DNA of 64,000 nucleotides from Marinobacter sediminum (lineage in GTDB: Bacteria > Pseudomonadota > Gammaproteobacteria > Pseudomonadales > Oleiphilaceae), in contig NZ_JAGTWY010000001.1 in the NCBI RefSeq assembly GCF_023657445.1, positions 806,001 to 870,000 on the forward strand. The letters run 5' to 3'. Position numbers and translations under genes: made by a program. The notes under the pieces are model-generated. The model was not told the DNA's origin. It did not search any database and saw only the letters and a list, made by a program, of their open reading frames with translations. This document shows positions 9,425-18,149 of this stretch, one piece after another. Numbering within the stretch: position 1 is the first letter of the stretch; each line of letters opens with the position of its first letter.

Positions 9425-10021
9425 TCAGGGCTCAAGCAGCGGGTTTCGTCCCCAGTTTCTCAACATGTCGTTGAGTGCGATCAGGGGGAGGCCGATCAGG
9501 CTGTTCGGGTCCCGGCCGTCCATTCGGCTGAACAGGGTGATGCCCAGACCCTCCATGCGGAAGCTACCGGCGCAATCGTAAGGCTGCTCTTTGCGCAGGT
9601 AGGCTTCGATCTCGGCAGAGCTCAGGTCTCTGAAGTGCACGGAGAATGGCTCGCAATGGTTCTGGATGTTTCCTGAGCGAGCATCGAGCAGGGTCAGACC
9701 TGTCAGAAAAAGTACGGTATGGCCGCTGCTCTGGCTCAGTTGCCCAACCGCCTGTTCGTGGTTGCCTGGTTTATTGAGCAGGGTTCCATCTGGCAGGCTG
9801 GCAACCTGGTCGGATCCTATAATCCAGTGCCCCGGATATTGTGTGGTCAGGGCCCGCGCCTTGCTTTCTGCCAGGCGCCTGGCAAGCTGGTCTGCCGTTT
9901 CACCGGGCCCTGGAGTCTCGTCGATGTCCGGGCTTGCGCTTTCAAACGGCAAGGCCAGTCGCTTCATGAGTTCCCGGCGGTAGGGAGACGATGAGGCCAA
10001 TAGCAGTGGGGGTGCTGTCAT
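9425..10021 (-). CDS. yceF: Maf family nucleotide pyrophosphatase (YceF-like)
   Basis: A 198-residue Maf protein starting MTAPPLLLASSSPYRREL. The ASSSPYRREL phosphate-binding motif, the DIDETPGPGETA loop, IGSDQVA and the CAGSFRMEGLG segment identify the family; the Q/V at the specificity site (SDQVA) and gene position next to yceD fit YceF (m7GTP pyrophosphatase) better than the dTTP/UTP enzyme. The start at 10021 is chosen over an ATG 23 codons upstream because of an AAGGA site and family length. It is convergent with sppA and divergent from yceD. Confidence 0.9.
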   Translation of the reverse strand: MTAPPLLLASSSPYRRELMKRLALPFESASPDIDETPGPGETADQLARRLAESKARALTTQYPGHWIIGSDQVASLPDGTLLNKPGNHEQAVGQLSQSSGHTVLFLTGLTLLDARSGNIQNHCEPFSVHFRDLSSAEIEAYLRKEQPYDCAGSFRMEGLGITLFSRMDGRDPNSLIGLPLIALNDMLRNWGRNPLLEP

Positions 10022-10121
10022 TCGTGAGATCCTTGCGGTGTTTTTCGGTGGCGCGAATGGCTGGTTATCGTAGAATACACCTATCTTCATCGAAACCCCT
10101 GGCCAAAAGGCAACGAAGTCT

Positions 10122-10157
10122 TTGACACCAGAGGGCCGCGCCCCTAAAATTGCGCGC
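10122..10157 (+). promoter_or_regulatory. Strong sigma-70 promoter of the yceD-rpmF-plsX-fab operon
   Basis: TTGACA (10122-10127) and TAAAAT (10145-10150) are separated by 17 bp, a near-perfect match to the sigma-70 consensus. A GC-rich discriminator (TGCGCGCC) follows, as in stringently controlled promoters. Expected transcription start is near 10157, only about 2-3 bases before the yceD ATG at 10160, so the mRNA would be leaderless or almost so. Confidence 0.75.
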
Positions 10158-10159
10158 CT

Positions 10160-10714
10160 ATGTCAAAAGCGTCACACGCCGAGTTGCCCAAATCTGTCGA
10201 TCCCTACCGGTTGGCGGAACAGAACAGCACGCTGGAGGGAGAGATTCCCCTCAGTGCGTTGGCTCGTTTCCGGGAAGCGGTTTTAGGTATTGAAGAGGGT
10301 GCTGCGTGCAGCGTAAAGCTGTCCTTTTATATGGATGCTGAGCGTCGCCGCATTGTCTCGGGTGAGCTGGAGGCTCCGGTGAACCTGGAGTGTCAGCGCT
10401 GCCTGGGATCTATGCAGACGGCACTGGTTTCCCGGTTCACTCTGGGGCTGGTGACCAGCGACGAGCAGGCGCAACAGCTGCCAAAGGATCTCGAACCGTT
10501 CCTGACGAATGACTTCAGTGCGGATCTCTGGTTAATGGTAGAAGATGAGCTGTTGTTGGTGCTGCCGCCGTTTCCGCTTCACGACCGGGACGAGTGTCCG
10601 GCGGGGGAAGACCTGGAAGCCTATGAGCCAAATGGTTCGCCGGCACAGCCGGACGAGCCACGAAAAGAGAATCCTTTCAGCGTGCTGGCGGATCTCAAGA
10701 AGACGAAGCATTAA
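10160..10714 (+). CDS. yceD: YceD family protein (DUF177, 23S rRNA accumulation protein)
   Basis: A 184-residue DUF177 protein. The N-terminal LPKSVDPYRLAEQNSTLEGE matches the start of E. coli YceD, followed by the LECQRCLGSM zinc-like cysteine pair and the acidic C-terminal half with HDRDECPAGEDLEAYEPNG. YceD homologues are linked to 23S rRNA maturation or accumulation and are nearly always upstream of rpmF, as here. There is no ribosome binding site before the ATG; the promoter lies immediately upstream. Moving the start downstream would remove the conserved N-terminus, so the ATG at 10160 is kept. Confidence 0.9.
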   Translation: MSKASHAELPKSVDPYRLAEQNSTLEGEIPLSALARFREAVLGIEEGAACSVKLSFYMDAERRRIVSGELEAPVNLECQRCLGSMQTALVSRFTLGLVTSDEQAQQLPKDLEPFLTNDFSADLWLMVEDELLLVLPPFPLHDRDECPAGEDLEAYEPNGSPAQPDEPRKENPFSVLADLKKTKH

Positions 10715-10794
10715 GCAGGTGCGGGCTCTGATCGGGAGCTGGCGCATTATAACGAACACACGTTTATTTACGTAAACAGGTCAGGAGCATAATC

Positions 10795-10974
10795 ATGGCT
10801 GTACAGAAAAACCGCAAGACCCGTTCCAAGCGTGGCATGCGCCGTTCACACGACGCTCTGAGCGCTGCCGCTCTGTCCACTGACGCGACTACCGGTGAAG
10901 TTCATCGTCGCCACCACGTCTCTCCGGACGGCTTCTACCGTGGTAAGCAGGTAATCGAAGCAAGCGACGAGTAA
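10795..10974 (+). CDS. rpmF: 50S ribosomal protein L32
   Basis: A 59-residue protein starting [20 protein letters not shown] and ending KQVIEASDE, the classic L32p sequence with basic N-terminus and the [17 protein letters not shown] segment. It has a TCAGGAGC ribosome site 7-8 bases before the ATG. The zinc-binding cysteines of some L32 proteins are absent. It sits between yceD and plsX as in most gammaproteobacteria, which links ribosome and lipid synthesis in one transcript. Confidence 0.97.
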   Translation: MAVQKNRKTRSKRGMRRSHDALSAAALSTDATTGEVHRRHHVSPDGFYRGKQVIEASDE

Positions 10975-11017
10975 TCTCGTTGCGATCAGGCGCCGCCCAA
11001 TGCCGGATGGAGGAACG

Positions 11018-12019
11018 GTGAAACCCGTAGCCATCGCGATTGATGCCATGAGCGGTGACCGTGGGGCTACTGTTGTAGTTTCCGCGGCACTGGAGGCGGT
11101 GCGAGAAAACGAAGCCTTGAGCATCGTTCTGGTGGGAATCCGGAGCGAGCTTGAGGCTTTGTTGCGTGAAGGGCATGCCAGAATCCGAATCGTTGAGGCG
11201 GCGGATGTGGTGCGCATGAATGAGCGGCCCTCCCACGCCTTGCGTCACAAGAAGAACTCTTCGATGGCGGTCGCGCTCGGTCTGGTCCGGGATGGTGAGG
11301 CTCAGGGGTGTGTCAGTGCCGGCAATACCGGTGCATTGATGGCCTTTGGGCGTACTATTATCCGCATGTATCCGGGGATTGAGCGTCCGGCCATATCCAA
11401 GCTGATACCCTCTCTCCGGGGTCGATGCCACGTGCTGGACCTCGGCGCCAATGTCGACTCTACCGCAGAAAACCTTTACCAGTATGCCCTGATGGGATCC
11501 CTGATGGCATCGGCCATCTCGCGCCAGTCAGAACCACGAGTGGCTTTGCTGAACGTCGGCGAGGAAGAGATCAAGGGTAACGAGCAGGTTCGACTGGCAT
11601 CTCACATGCTGGCCCAGTGTGACACAATCAATTACATCGGCTACGTTGAGGGTAGTGATCTGTTCCGTGATGTGGCGGATGTGGTGGTGTGCGACGGTTT
11701 TGTGGGCAACATTGCCCTGAAAACCGGTGAGGGCGTTGCCGGTCTGCTTATCGAACTGATGGAGCAGGCGTTTTCCCGCAACTTATACGGCCGGTTCGTC
11801 GGTTTGCTGGCAAGGCCAATTATAGGTCGGCTTTTGCAGCTGATGGACCCTTCCCGGCACAATGGCGCCAGTTTGCTGGGGCTCCAGGGGGTGGTCATTA
11901 AAAGTCACGGTAATGCCAATGAACGTGCCATGCTTGCGGCTATTCGTCAGGCAGTTCGGGAAGTGGATCTGGAAGTGCCCCGGCGCATTAATGAGCGCCT
12001 CGACGACCTGATGCTTTAG
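11018..12019 (+). CDS. plsX: Phosphate acyltransferase PlsX
   Basis: A 333-residue enzyme that converts acyl-ACP to acyl-phosphate for phospholipid synthesis. AIAIDAMSGDRGATVVV at the N-terminus, SAGNTGALMAFG, LDLGANVDSTAENL and VCDGFVGNIALKTGEGV are family signatures. A GTG at 11018 directly after GGAGGAAC is the preferred start and matches the family N-terminus; an in-frame ATG at 11000 would add six residues but has no ribosome site. fabH, which follows plsX in E. coli, is missing; fabD comes next. Confidence 0.95.
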   Translation: MKPVAIAIDAMSGDRGATVVVSAALEAVRENEALSIVLVGIRSELEALLREGHARIRIVEAADVVRMNERPSHALRHKKNSSMAVALGLVRDGEAQGCVSAGNTGALMAFGRTIIRMYPGIERPAISKLIPSLRGRCHVLDLGANVDSTAENLYQYALMGSLMASAISRQSEPRVALLNVGEEEIKGNEQVRLASHMLAQCDTINYIGYVEGSDLFRDVADVVVCDGFVGNIALKTGEGVAGLLIELMEQAFSRNLYGRFVGLLARPIIGRLLQLMDPSRHNGASLLGLQGVVIKSHGNANERAMLAAIRQAVREVDLEVPRRINERLDDLML

Positions 12020-12131
12020 GCGCCTGATACTAAAGTCTGTCCCTTTTCTGTCATGTATTCGCGGATAATTAACCGAACTTGTACTATTGGCTAATCTCCG
12101 GAAACCCTTCAATGACGGTAAGATTCTCACT

Positions 12132-13070
12132 ATGAAATCAGCCTTTATTTTTCCCGGTCAAGGATCTCAGTCAGTCGGCATGCTCGCGTCAGCTGCTGAT
12201 GCCTGGCCCATTATCAACAGAACCTTTGCCGAGGCCTCCAATGTGCTCGGATACGACCTGTGGCATTTGTGCCAGAAAGGCCCGGCAGAAGAACTTAATC
12301 AAACCATGGTTACCCAGCCTGCGTTGCTGACTGCCAGTGTGGCTTTGTGGCGCCAGTGGTTGGTGGCGGGCGGGGCCTCCCCCGATTTTGTCGCCGGGCA
12401 CAGTCTGGGCGAATACAGCGCCCTGGTTGCGGCGGAAAGCCTGGATTTTGTCGAAGCCGTCAAACTGGTTCGTCTGCGCGGTGAACTGATGCAGGATGCC
12501 GTGCCGGCTGGCGAAGGCAAAATGGCGGCCATTATTGGTCTTGGGGACGACGATGTGGTGGCCGCTTGCGAGAGTGCAGCGCAAGGCGATGTCGTGTCGG
12601 CGGTAAACTTCAATGCCCCTGGACAGGTCGTTATTGCCGGCTCGGCTGCAGCCGTTGAACGCGCCATTGAGGCATGCAAGGAAAAGGGTGCCCGCAAGGC
12701 TATGCCTCTGCCGGTCAGTGTTCCGTCGCACTGTGCCTTGATGAAGGGTGCGGCTGATGAGTTGGCAGAAGCCCTTGAAGATAGGCGCTTTAATGATGCT
12801 GTCATCCCGGTCATACAAAATGTTAACGCTGCGGCCGAGACTGACTCCGATACACTGAAGGCCAACTTGCTCAAGCAGCTGTATTCACCGGTACTTTGGA
12901 CGGATTCTGTGCGAACCCTTGTTAACAATGGTGTTGAAGTAGCTGTTGAATGCGGCGCCGGTAAGGTGCTGGCAGGTCTGATCAAGCGAATTGACCGGGG
13001 TCTGGCTGTTCAGGGTATTGAAGATCCGGATTCTCTGGCGAAAGCGCTGGACGCTTTCCGCCAGTCATAA
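12132..13070 (+). CDS. fabD: Malonyl-CoA:ACP transacylase
   Basis: A 312-residue enzyme that loads malonyl groups onto acyl carrier protein. The N-terminal FIFPGQGSQSVGML, the catalytic Ser in AGHSLGEYSALVAA, and the catalytic His in SVPSHCALM are present. An in-frame ATG 15 codons upstream is rejected because the conserved family start is MKSAFIFPGQGSQ. The ribosome site is weak. It lies 112 bases after plsX and 16 before fabG, so it is part of the same fatty-acid operon. Confidence 0.96.
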   Translation: MKSAFIFPGQGSQSVGMLASAADAWPIINRTFAEASNVLGYDLWHLCQKGPAEELNQTMVTQPALLTASVALWRQWLVAGGASPDFVAGHSLGEYSALVAAESLDFVEAVKLVRLRGELMQDAVPAGEGKMAAIIGLGDDDVVAACESAAQGDVVSAVNFNAPGQVVIAGSAAAVERAIEACKEKGARKAMPLPVSVPSHCALMKGAADELAEALEDRRFNDAVIPVIQNVNAAAETDSDTLKANLLKQLYSPVLWTDSVRTLVNNGVEVAVECGAGKVLAGLIKRIDRGLAVQGIEDPDSLAKALDAFRQS

Positions 13071-13086
13071 CGAAAGGAAGTTATTC

Positions 13087-13830
13087 ATGTCTCTTGAAGG
13101 TAAAACTGCACTGGTAACTGGTGCCACTCGTGGTATTGGCAAGGCCATCGCCCGCGCGTTGGCAGAGCAAGGTGCTGAAGTGGTGGGCACAGCCACCAGT
13201 GCTGAAGGCGCTGAATCCATTTCCAATGACCTTAAATCTGCCGGCCTCAAAGGATACGGCATGGTCATGAATGTGGCGGATCCTGAGAGCATTGAAGCTG
13301 GTCTGAAGGCGTTGACAGAGAAATCTGGCGCGCCGCTGGTACTGGTCAACAATGCCGGTATTACCCGAGACAACCTGCTGATGCGCTTGAAAGACGATGA
13401 CTGGACATCGGTTCTTGAGACGAATCTTTCCAGCGTCTACCGCACCAGCAAGGCCGTCCTGCGCGGCATGGCGAAGGCCAGATGGGGCCGCATTATTAAC
13501 ATCAGCTCCGTGGTTGCCGGCATGGGTAATCCCGGGCAGGGTAACTACTGCGCTGCGAAAGCCGGTGTAGAGGGCTTTACGCGTAGTCTGGCCAAGGAAA
13601 TGTCGAACCGCGGGATCACGGCGAACTGCGTCGCGCCCGGGTTTATTGATACAGATATGACAAAAAAACTGGACGACAAGCAGCGTGAGGCTATGCTGGA
13701 AATCATACCCGCGGGTCGTCTGGGTGAGCCGGAAGAAGTGGCAGCGGTGGTTGCCTTCCTGGCGTCAGATGCAGCCGGCTATGTGAGTGGTGAAACCATC
13801 CACGTGAACGGCGCAATGTACATGGGATAA
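13087..13830 (+). CDS. fabG: 3-oxoacyl-[ACP] reductase
   Basis: A 247-residue NADPH-dependent short-chain dehydrogenase that performs the first reduction step of fatty-acid elongation. The TGATRGIGKAIA cofactor motif, NNAGIT, the catalytic Ser in INISSVVAGMGN and the YCAAK catalytic Tyr/Lys pair are visible, with the C-terminal GYVSGETIHVNGAMYMG. The start at 13087 follows GAAAGGAAG; the upstream ORF extension is not coding. Acyl carrier protein follows 134 bases downstream with its own promoter. Confidence 0.97.
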   Translation: MSLEGKTALVTGATRGIGKAIARALAEQGAEVVGTATSAEGAESISNDLKSAGLKGYGMVMNVADPESIEAGLKALTEKSGAPLVLVNNAGITRDNLLMRLKDDDWTSVLETNLSSVYRTSKAVLRGMAKARWGRIINISSVVAGMGNPGQGNYCAAKAGVEGFTRSLAKEMSNRGITANCVAPGFIDTDMTKKLDDKQREAMLEIIPAGRLGEPEEVAAVVAFLASDAAGYVSGETIHVNGAMYMG

Positions 13831-13891
13831 GCGGCCGGTAGTTGCACATATGCAACTCCTTGTCGCACAACATGTTTGACCGAATCCCTGC

Positions 13892-13920
13892 TTGTTAGAA
13901 GGTAGGGTTTAATCTAAACT
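13892..13920 (+). promoter_or_regulatory. Candidate acpP promoter
   Basis: TTGTTA (13892-13897) and TAAACT (13915-13920) are spaced 17 bp apart, about 45 bases before the acpP start. An extra promoter here fits the very high demand for acyl carrier protein. A second TTGACC at 13876 has no matching -10. Confidence 0.5.
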
Positions 13921-13964
13921 GGCAGCACTTGAGTTGCTTGGTTGATACACAAAGTGAGGAAATT

Positions 13965-14198
13965 ATGAGTACAGTTGAAGAGCGCGTTAAGAAGATCGTT
14001 TGTGAACAGTTGGGCGTTAAAGAGTCCGAAGTTCAGAACACGTCTTCTTTTGTAGAGGATCTTGGCGCTGACTCACTGGACACCGTTGAGCTGGTCATGG
14101 CACTTGAAGAGGAATTTGAAACTGAAATTCCTGATGAAGAGGCTGAAAAGCTGGCAAGTGTTCAGGACGCGATCGACTATATCGTCGCCCATACCTGA
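13965..14198 (+). CDS. acpP: Acyl carrier protein
   Basis: A 77-residue acidic protein, [19 protein letters not shown], with the phosphopantetheine attachment Ser in [18 protein letters not shown]. It carries growing acyl chains for all the fab enzymes around it. The ATG at 13965 follows a GTGAGGA ribosome site, so the 12-residue ORF extension upstream is excluded. The gene ends before a strong rho-independent terminator, so acpP mRNA can be made as a short abundant transcript as well as part of the operon. Confidence 0.98.
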   Translation: MSTVEERVKKIVCEQLGVKESEVQNTSSFVEDLGADSLDTVELVMALEEEFETEIPDEEAEKLASVQDAIDYIVAHT

Positions 14199-14223
14199 TA
14201 CTCTGCATTTTTAAAAGCCAGGC

Positions 14224-14265
14224 AAAAAGCCGTCCTTGCATCTAAACGAAGGGCGGCTTTTTTAT
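14224..14265 (+). terminator. Rho-independent terminator after acpP
   Basis: A 14-bp stem (AAAAAGCCGTCCTT with AAGGGCGGCTTTTT, one T.G pair) followed by a T run. It lies between acpP and fabF, so it likely sets a higher level of acpP than of fabF. Confidence 0.85.
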
Positions 14266-14328
14266 TGGCTGAGAATCAGGTTCAATCGGTGGTCGTAATC
14301 ACGCGGAAAAGATCAGGTGAATGGATTT

Positions 14329-15576
14329 ATGAGTAAACGACGGGTTGTCATCACAGGCATGGGCATGCTTTCTCCTCTGGGGAACAATGTACAGGCTTCC
14401 TGGGACGGCATTCAGGCAGGGCGAAGCGGTATCGGCATGATCGAGCGCTTTGATGCCTCCGAGTACAATACCCGAATCGGCGGTTCCATCCGGGATCTGG
14501 ATCTTGCTCCCTGGTTGTCCACCAAAGAGGCCAGAAAACTGGATGCGTTTATTCACTATGGTCTGATCGCTGCACAGCAGGCGGTAGACGACAGTGGGTT
14601 GGAAGCGTACCAGGCTCTGGACAGGGATCGTGTTGGTATTGCAATAGGTTCAGGGATCGGTGGCCTGGAGTATATTGAGAAGAGCGTCCTTACCATGGAC
14701 AAGTCCGGCCCGCGCAAGGTCTCACCCTTTTTCGTGCCGGCTTCCGTTATCAATATGATCTCCGGTAATGCCGCTATCCGATTCGGGTATCGTGGTCCCA
14801 ACATTGCCATTGTTACGGCCTGCACCACGGGAACACACAATATTGGTTATGCTGCCCGTACCATCGCCTATGGCGATGCGGACGTTATGCTGGCCGGCGG
14901 TTCTGAAATGGCAACTACGCGTACCGGTATGGCTGCATTCTCTGCTGCCCGTGCATTGTCGACCCGCAATGATGAGCCTGAAAAGGCCAGCCGACCCTGG
15001 GACAGGGATCGCGACGGGTTTGTCTTGAGTGACGGTGCCGGAGTGATGGTGCTTGAAGACCTCGAGCACGCAAAGAAGCGCGGCGCTACCATTTACGGTG
15101 AGGTTCTTGGCTTTGGCATGAGTGATGATGCCCATCACATAACGGCTCCCCCCGAGAGTGGTGAGGGTGCGGCGCGTTCCATGAAGAATGCGATCCGTGA
15201 TGCCGGCCTGAACCCCGACGAGATTGATTACATCAACGCTCACGGGACGTCTACTCAGGTCGGGGATATTGCCGAGGTGTCTGCTGCAAAAAGCGTCTTT
15301 GGCAGCCATGCTGAAAATCTGGCCATGAGCAGCACCAAATCCATGACAGGTCACCTGCTTGGTGCTGCTGGAGCCGTTGAAGGGATATTCTCGGTTCTGG
15401 CAATTCGTGATGGCGTTCTGCCGCCGACGATCAACCTGAATAATCCGGACGAAGGCTGTGATCTCGATTTCGTGGCCAACGAAAGCCGGAAGGCAGATGT
15501 GCGTGTTGCCCTGTCCAATTCCTTTGGCTTTGGTGGTACCAATGGCACTTTGATTTTCGGTCGCTACGAGGGCTGA
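14329..15576 (+). CDS. fabF: 3-oxoacyl-[ACP] synthase II
   Basis: A 415-residue condensing enzyme. The catalytic Cys is in [12 protein letters not shown] and the two catalytic His lie in [12 protein letters not shown] and [14 protein letters not shown]; the C-terminus has [14 protein letters not shown]. It elongates acyl-ACP, notably palmitoleate to cis-vaccenate for temperature control of membranes. ATG 14329 is chosen (AGGTGA 8 bases upstream); a GTG four codons earlier is also open. pabC follows after 8 bases. Confidence 0.97.
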   Translation: MSKRRVVITGMGMLSPLGNNVQASWDGIQAGRSGIGMIERFDASEYNTRIGGSIRDLDLAPWLSTKEARKLDAFIHYGLIAAQQAVDDSGLEAYQALDRDRVGIAIGSGIGGLEYIEKSVLTMDKSGPRKVSPFFVPASVINMISGNAAIRFGYRGPNIAIVTACTTGTHNIGYAARTIAYGDADVMLAGGSEMATTRTGMAAFSAARALSTRNDEPEKASRPWDRDRDGFVLSDGAGVMVLEDLEHAKKRGATIYGEVLGFGMSDDAHHITAPPESGEGAARSMKNAIRDAGLNPDEIDYINAHGTSTQVGDIAEVSAAKSVFGSHAENLAMSSTKSMTGHLLGAAGAVEGIFSVLAIRDGVLPPTINLNNPDEGCDLDFVANESRKADVRVALSNSFGFGGTNGTLIFGRYEG

Positions 15577-15584
15577 TCTGCGCC

Positions 15585-16403
15585 ATGGTCAATCTGTTCT
15601 GGGCAGATGAAGGCGGTCTTCCTGCCAATGACAGGGGGCTTGCTTACGGTGACGGTCTGTTTGAAACGATCCGGATGGAAGGTGGCTGCGGGGTGCTCCT
15701 GTCCCGCCACCTCGAACGGTTGGTGCGGGATGCAGGTCGCCTTGGCATTGCGTTATCCCGTGGGGATCTGCGTGCCATCTGTTCAGAGGCTTCAGCTCGG
15801 TTTGCCGGCAGCTTTGATGGTGGCGACTGGGTTCTCAAGCTGACAGTCACCCGCGGAGCAGGGGGGCGTGGCTACCGCCCGGATTCCGGGATGAAGCCAA
15901 ACCTGCTGGTTTCCAGCGGGGCATTGCCACCAATGGACTATCCGTCCGGTGTTGCTGCAGATTTCTCACGGGTTCCCATTACGGTTAACCCCCTGTTCGC
16001 GGGCATCAAGTCCCTGAATCGCCTCGAGCAGGTCATGGCCGCCCGAGAGCTGGATGATTCCCTGTTCGAGGTAATTATGTCCAACAGCGAAGGACATCTG
16101 CTTGAGGGAACACGAACGAATCTGCTGCTTAAGACTAAAGATGGCTGGGTAACTCCGCCCAGGAGCTCTTTGGCAGTCGCCGGAATTATGCGGGAGTGGG
16201 TGCTGGAGCGCCTTCGGGACCGCGGCGAGCAGGTGTCTGAGCGCCCCCTGATGCCGGAAGACCTGATCGGGGCAGAGTGCCTCGGCCTTTATTTATTGAA
16301 CAGCGTGCTCGGCGTTGTTTCGGTTCGCAGTTTGGCTGGCCACGATTTGCCTGTGGATGGCGGACTTGCGACAATCTGCAATCTTCTCGAAACACTGGAA
16401 TAA
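15585..16403 (+). CDS. pabC: Aminodeoxychorismate lyase
   Basis: A 272-residue PLP fold-type IV enzyme that releases 4-aminobenzoate for folate synthesis. Motifs include DRGLAYGDGLFETIR at the N-terminus, SLNRLEQVMAARE containing the region near the PLP lysine (GIKSLNR), and NSEGHLLEGTRTNLLL. Placement between fabF and mltG is conserved from E. coli to Pseudomonas and supports PabC over branched-chain or D-amino acid transaminases of the same fold. Confidence 0.93.
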   Translation: MVNLFWADEGGLPANDRGLAYGDGLFETIRMEGGCGVLLSRHLERLVRDAGRLGIALSRGDLRAICSEASARFAGSFDGGDWVLKLTVTRGAGGRGYRPDSGMKPNLLVSSGALPPMDYPSGVAADFSRVPITVNPLFAGIKSLNRLEQVMAARELDDSLFEVIMSNSEGHLLEGTRTNLLLKTKDGWVTPPRSSLAVAGIMREWVLERLRDRGEQVSERPLMPEDLIGAECLGLYLLNSVLGVVSVRSLAGHDLPVDGGLATICNLLETLE

Positions 16404-16408
16404 TTCGT

Positions 16409-17476
16409 TTGCTCAAGAAGTTACTGATTGCCTGTGTAAGTGCTGTGGTGCTGGTTGCTGCCGGGACTGGTCTTTGGATCTGGCAGGGACTGCAGACTCT
16501 GGAAACTCCGGTCGTTCTGGACGAACCGGTGCTTTTCAACGTGCCCGGCGGAACAGCCTTCAGCCAGGTCGCCAGGAAGCTTGAACGTCAGGGGCTGGTT
16601 GATCACAGTCTCTGGCTGCGCATCCATGGTCGCATCTATCCGGAACAGGCTCGAATCAAGGCCGGCGAATACGAATTTACCAATGGAATGACACCCTCGG
16701 ATATGATCAGCGCGATGGTATCGGGTGATACCAAACACTGGTCAGTGCAGTTTATCGAAGGCTGGACCTTTGGCGATATGCGGGCTGCGCTTGCAAAGAC
16801 GGATCGTATTGAGAAGGTCACGACTGACTGGACCGATGCGGAGATCATGACAGCCATGGGTGCGGAGGGTGAACACCCCGAAGGCCGGTTTTTCCCGGAC
16901 ACCTACCTTTTCATCAGCAGTGAGTCGGATCTGGACCTCCTCAAGCGGGCCTTCGAAAAAATGAACACTGTCCTGGAGGAGGAATGGGCTGCTCGAGAGG
17001 AAGGGCTACCCTACGATTCTTCCTATGAAGCACTGATAATGGCCTCAATCGTGGAGCGGGAAACGGGTGCGCCCCACGAACGTGGACAGGTGGCAGGCGT
17101 GTTTGTCCGCCGTTTGCAGAAAGGGATGAGATTGCAGACGGACCCAACGGTCATTTACGGCATGGGTGACAAGTATAAGGGGCGAATTGGCAGCCGCGAT
17201 CTACGCGCCTATACAGCTTACAACACCTATCGGATTGACGGTCTTCCGCCAACGCCGATTGCCTTGCCTGGCCGTGAGGCCATTCACGCATCGCTGCACC
17301 CTGATGAGGGTAATGCGCTCTACTTCGTTGCTCGCGGTGACGGGACACATAAGTTCTCCCGTACTCTGGCGGAGCACCAGAAAGCGGTGCGCGAGTTCCA
17401 GCTCAACCGGCGGGACGATTACCGGTCATCGCCGGCACCCGAGAATGGCGCCAGCAACAGCAACGGGGATTCCTGA
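16409..17476 (+). CDS. mltG: Endolytic murein transglycosylase MltG
   Basis: A 355-residue inner-membrane lytic transglycosylase that cuts nascent peptidoglycan. After a TTG start, one membrane helix (about residues 3-24, LIACVSAVVLVAAGTGLWIW) anchors it; a LysM-like part (FNVPGGTAFSQVARKLE) precedes the YceG domain with GRFFPDTYLF and the catalytic Glu segment IMASIVERETG. The ORF is open further upstream but would overlap pabC by over 100 bases; TTG 16409 puts the helix at the N-terminus and leaves 5 bases after pabC. The start is an inference. Confidence 0.92.
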   Translation: MLKKLLIACVSAVVLVAAGTGLWIWQGLQTLETPVVLDEPVLFNVPGGTAFSQVARKLERQGLVDHSLWLRIHGRIYPEQARIKAGEYEFTNGMTPSDMISAMVSGDTKHWSVQFIEGWTFGDMRAALAKTDRIEKVTTDWTDAEIMTAMGAEGEHPEGRFFPDTYLFISSESDLDLLKRAFEKMNTVLEEEWAAREEGLPYDSSYEALIMASIVERETGAPHERGQVAGVFVRRLQKGMRLQTDPTVIYGMGDKYKGRIGSRDLRAYTAYNTYRIDGLPPTPIALPGREAIHASLHPDEGNALYFVARGDGTHKFSRTLAEHQKAVREFQLNRRDDYRSSPAPENGASNSNGDS

Positions 17477-18111
17477 TGAGCCGGCGTGGCCAGTTTATTA
17501 CCTTTGAAGGTACTGAAGGCGTCGGCAAGTCCACTCAGCTTGCCAATGCAGCGAAAACGCTTGAAACGCTGGGTGTGGATTTCATTGTAACCCGGGAGCC
17601 GGGTGGGACTCCGATGGCGGAAGCCATCCGGGAACTGTTGCTGGCGCCCCGTGATGAGCCGGTCAACGATACGACCGAATTGCTGCTGATGTTCGCAGCC
17701 CGGGCGCAACATCTGCACACGCGCATTCTCCCGGCGCTTGAGCAGGGACAGTGGGTGCTATGTGATCGTTTCACTGATGCTACCTTTGCCTACCAGGGTG
17801 GCGGTCGTGGTGTTCCCGAAGATCGGATCGCGTTATTGGAGAATCTGGTGCAGGGCGAGGTGCGCCCCGATCACGTGGTGTTGCTGGACGCCCCGGTCGA
17901 AACCGGTATGACCCGGGCAAGGCATAGGGGAGAACTGGACCGTTTTGAACAGGAAGCGGTGTCTTTTTTCCAACGAATACGCGACACCTATCTGGCTCGG
18001 GCGGTGGCTGCACCCACGCGTTACAATATCGTGGACGCAGCGGCCCCGTTGGAGGACGTAAGCGACCGGATCAGCGAACTTATGTGCAAGTTCCATTCGG
18101 ATCTGGTTTAA
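17476..18111 (+). CDS. tmk: Thymidylate kinase
   Basis: A 211-residue kinase making dTDP from dTMP. The P-loop is FEGTEGVGKSTQ, DR(F/Y) motif appears as LCDRFTDATFAYQGGGRG and the N-terminal TREPGGTPMAEAIRELLL segment is typical. Its ATG overlaps the mltG stop (ATGA), indicating coupled translation. In E. coli and Pseudomonas the next genes are holB and (in pseudomonads) pilZ and tatD; here the group ends and an AraC-type regulator follows 38 bases later. Confidence 0.96.
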   Translation: MSRRGQFITFEGTEGVGKSTQLANAAKTLETLGVDFIVTREPGGTPMAEAIRELLLAPRDEPVNDTTELLLMFAARAQHLHTRILPALEQGQWVLCDRFTDATFAYQGGGRGVPEDRIALLENLVQGEVRPDHVVLLDAPVETGMTRARHRGELDRFEQEAVSFFQRIRDTYLARAVAAPTRYNIVDAAAPLEDVSDRISELMCKFHSDLV

Positions 18112-18149
18112 TTGAGTAACATTCTCAGTTAAAGGTCCTGGCTGCGTCT

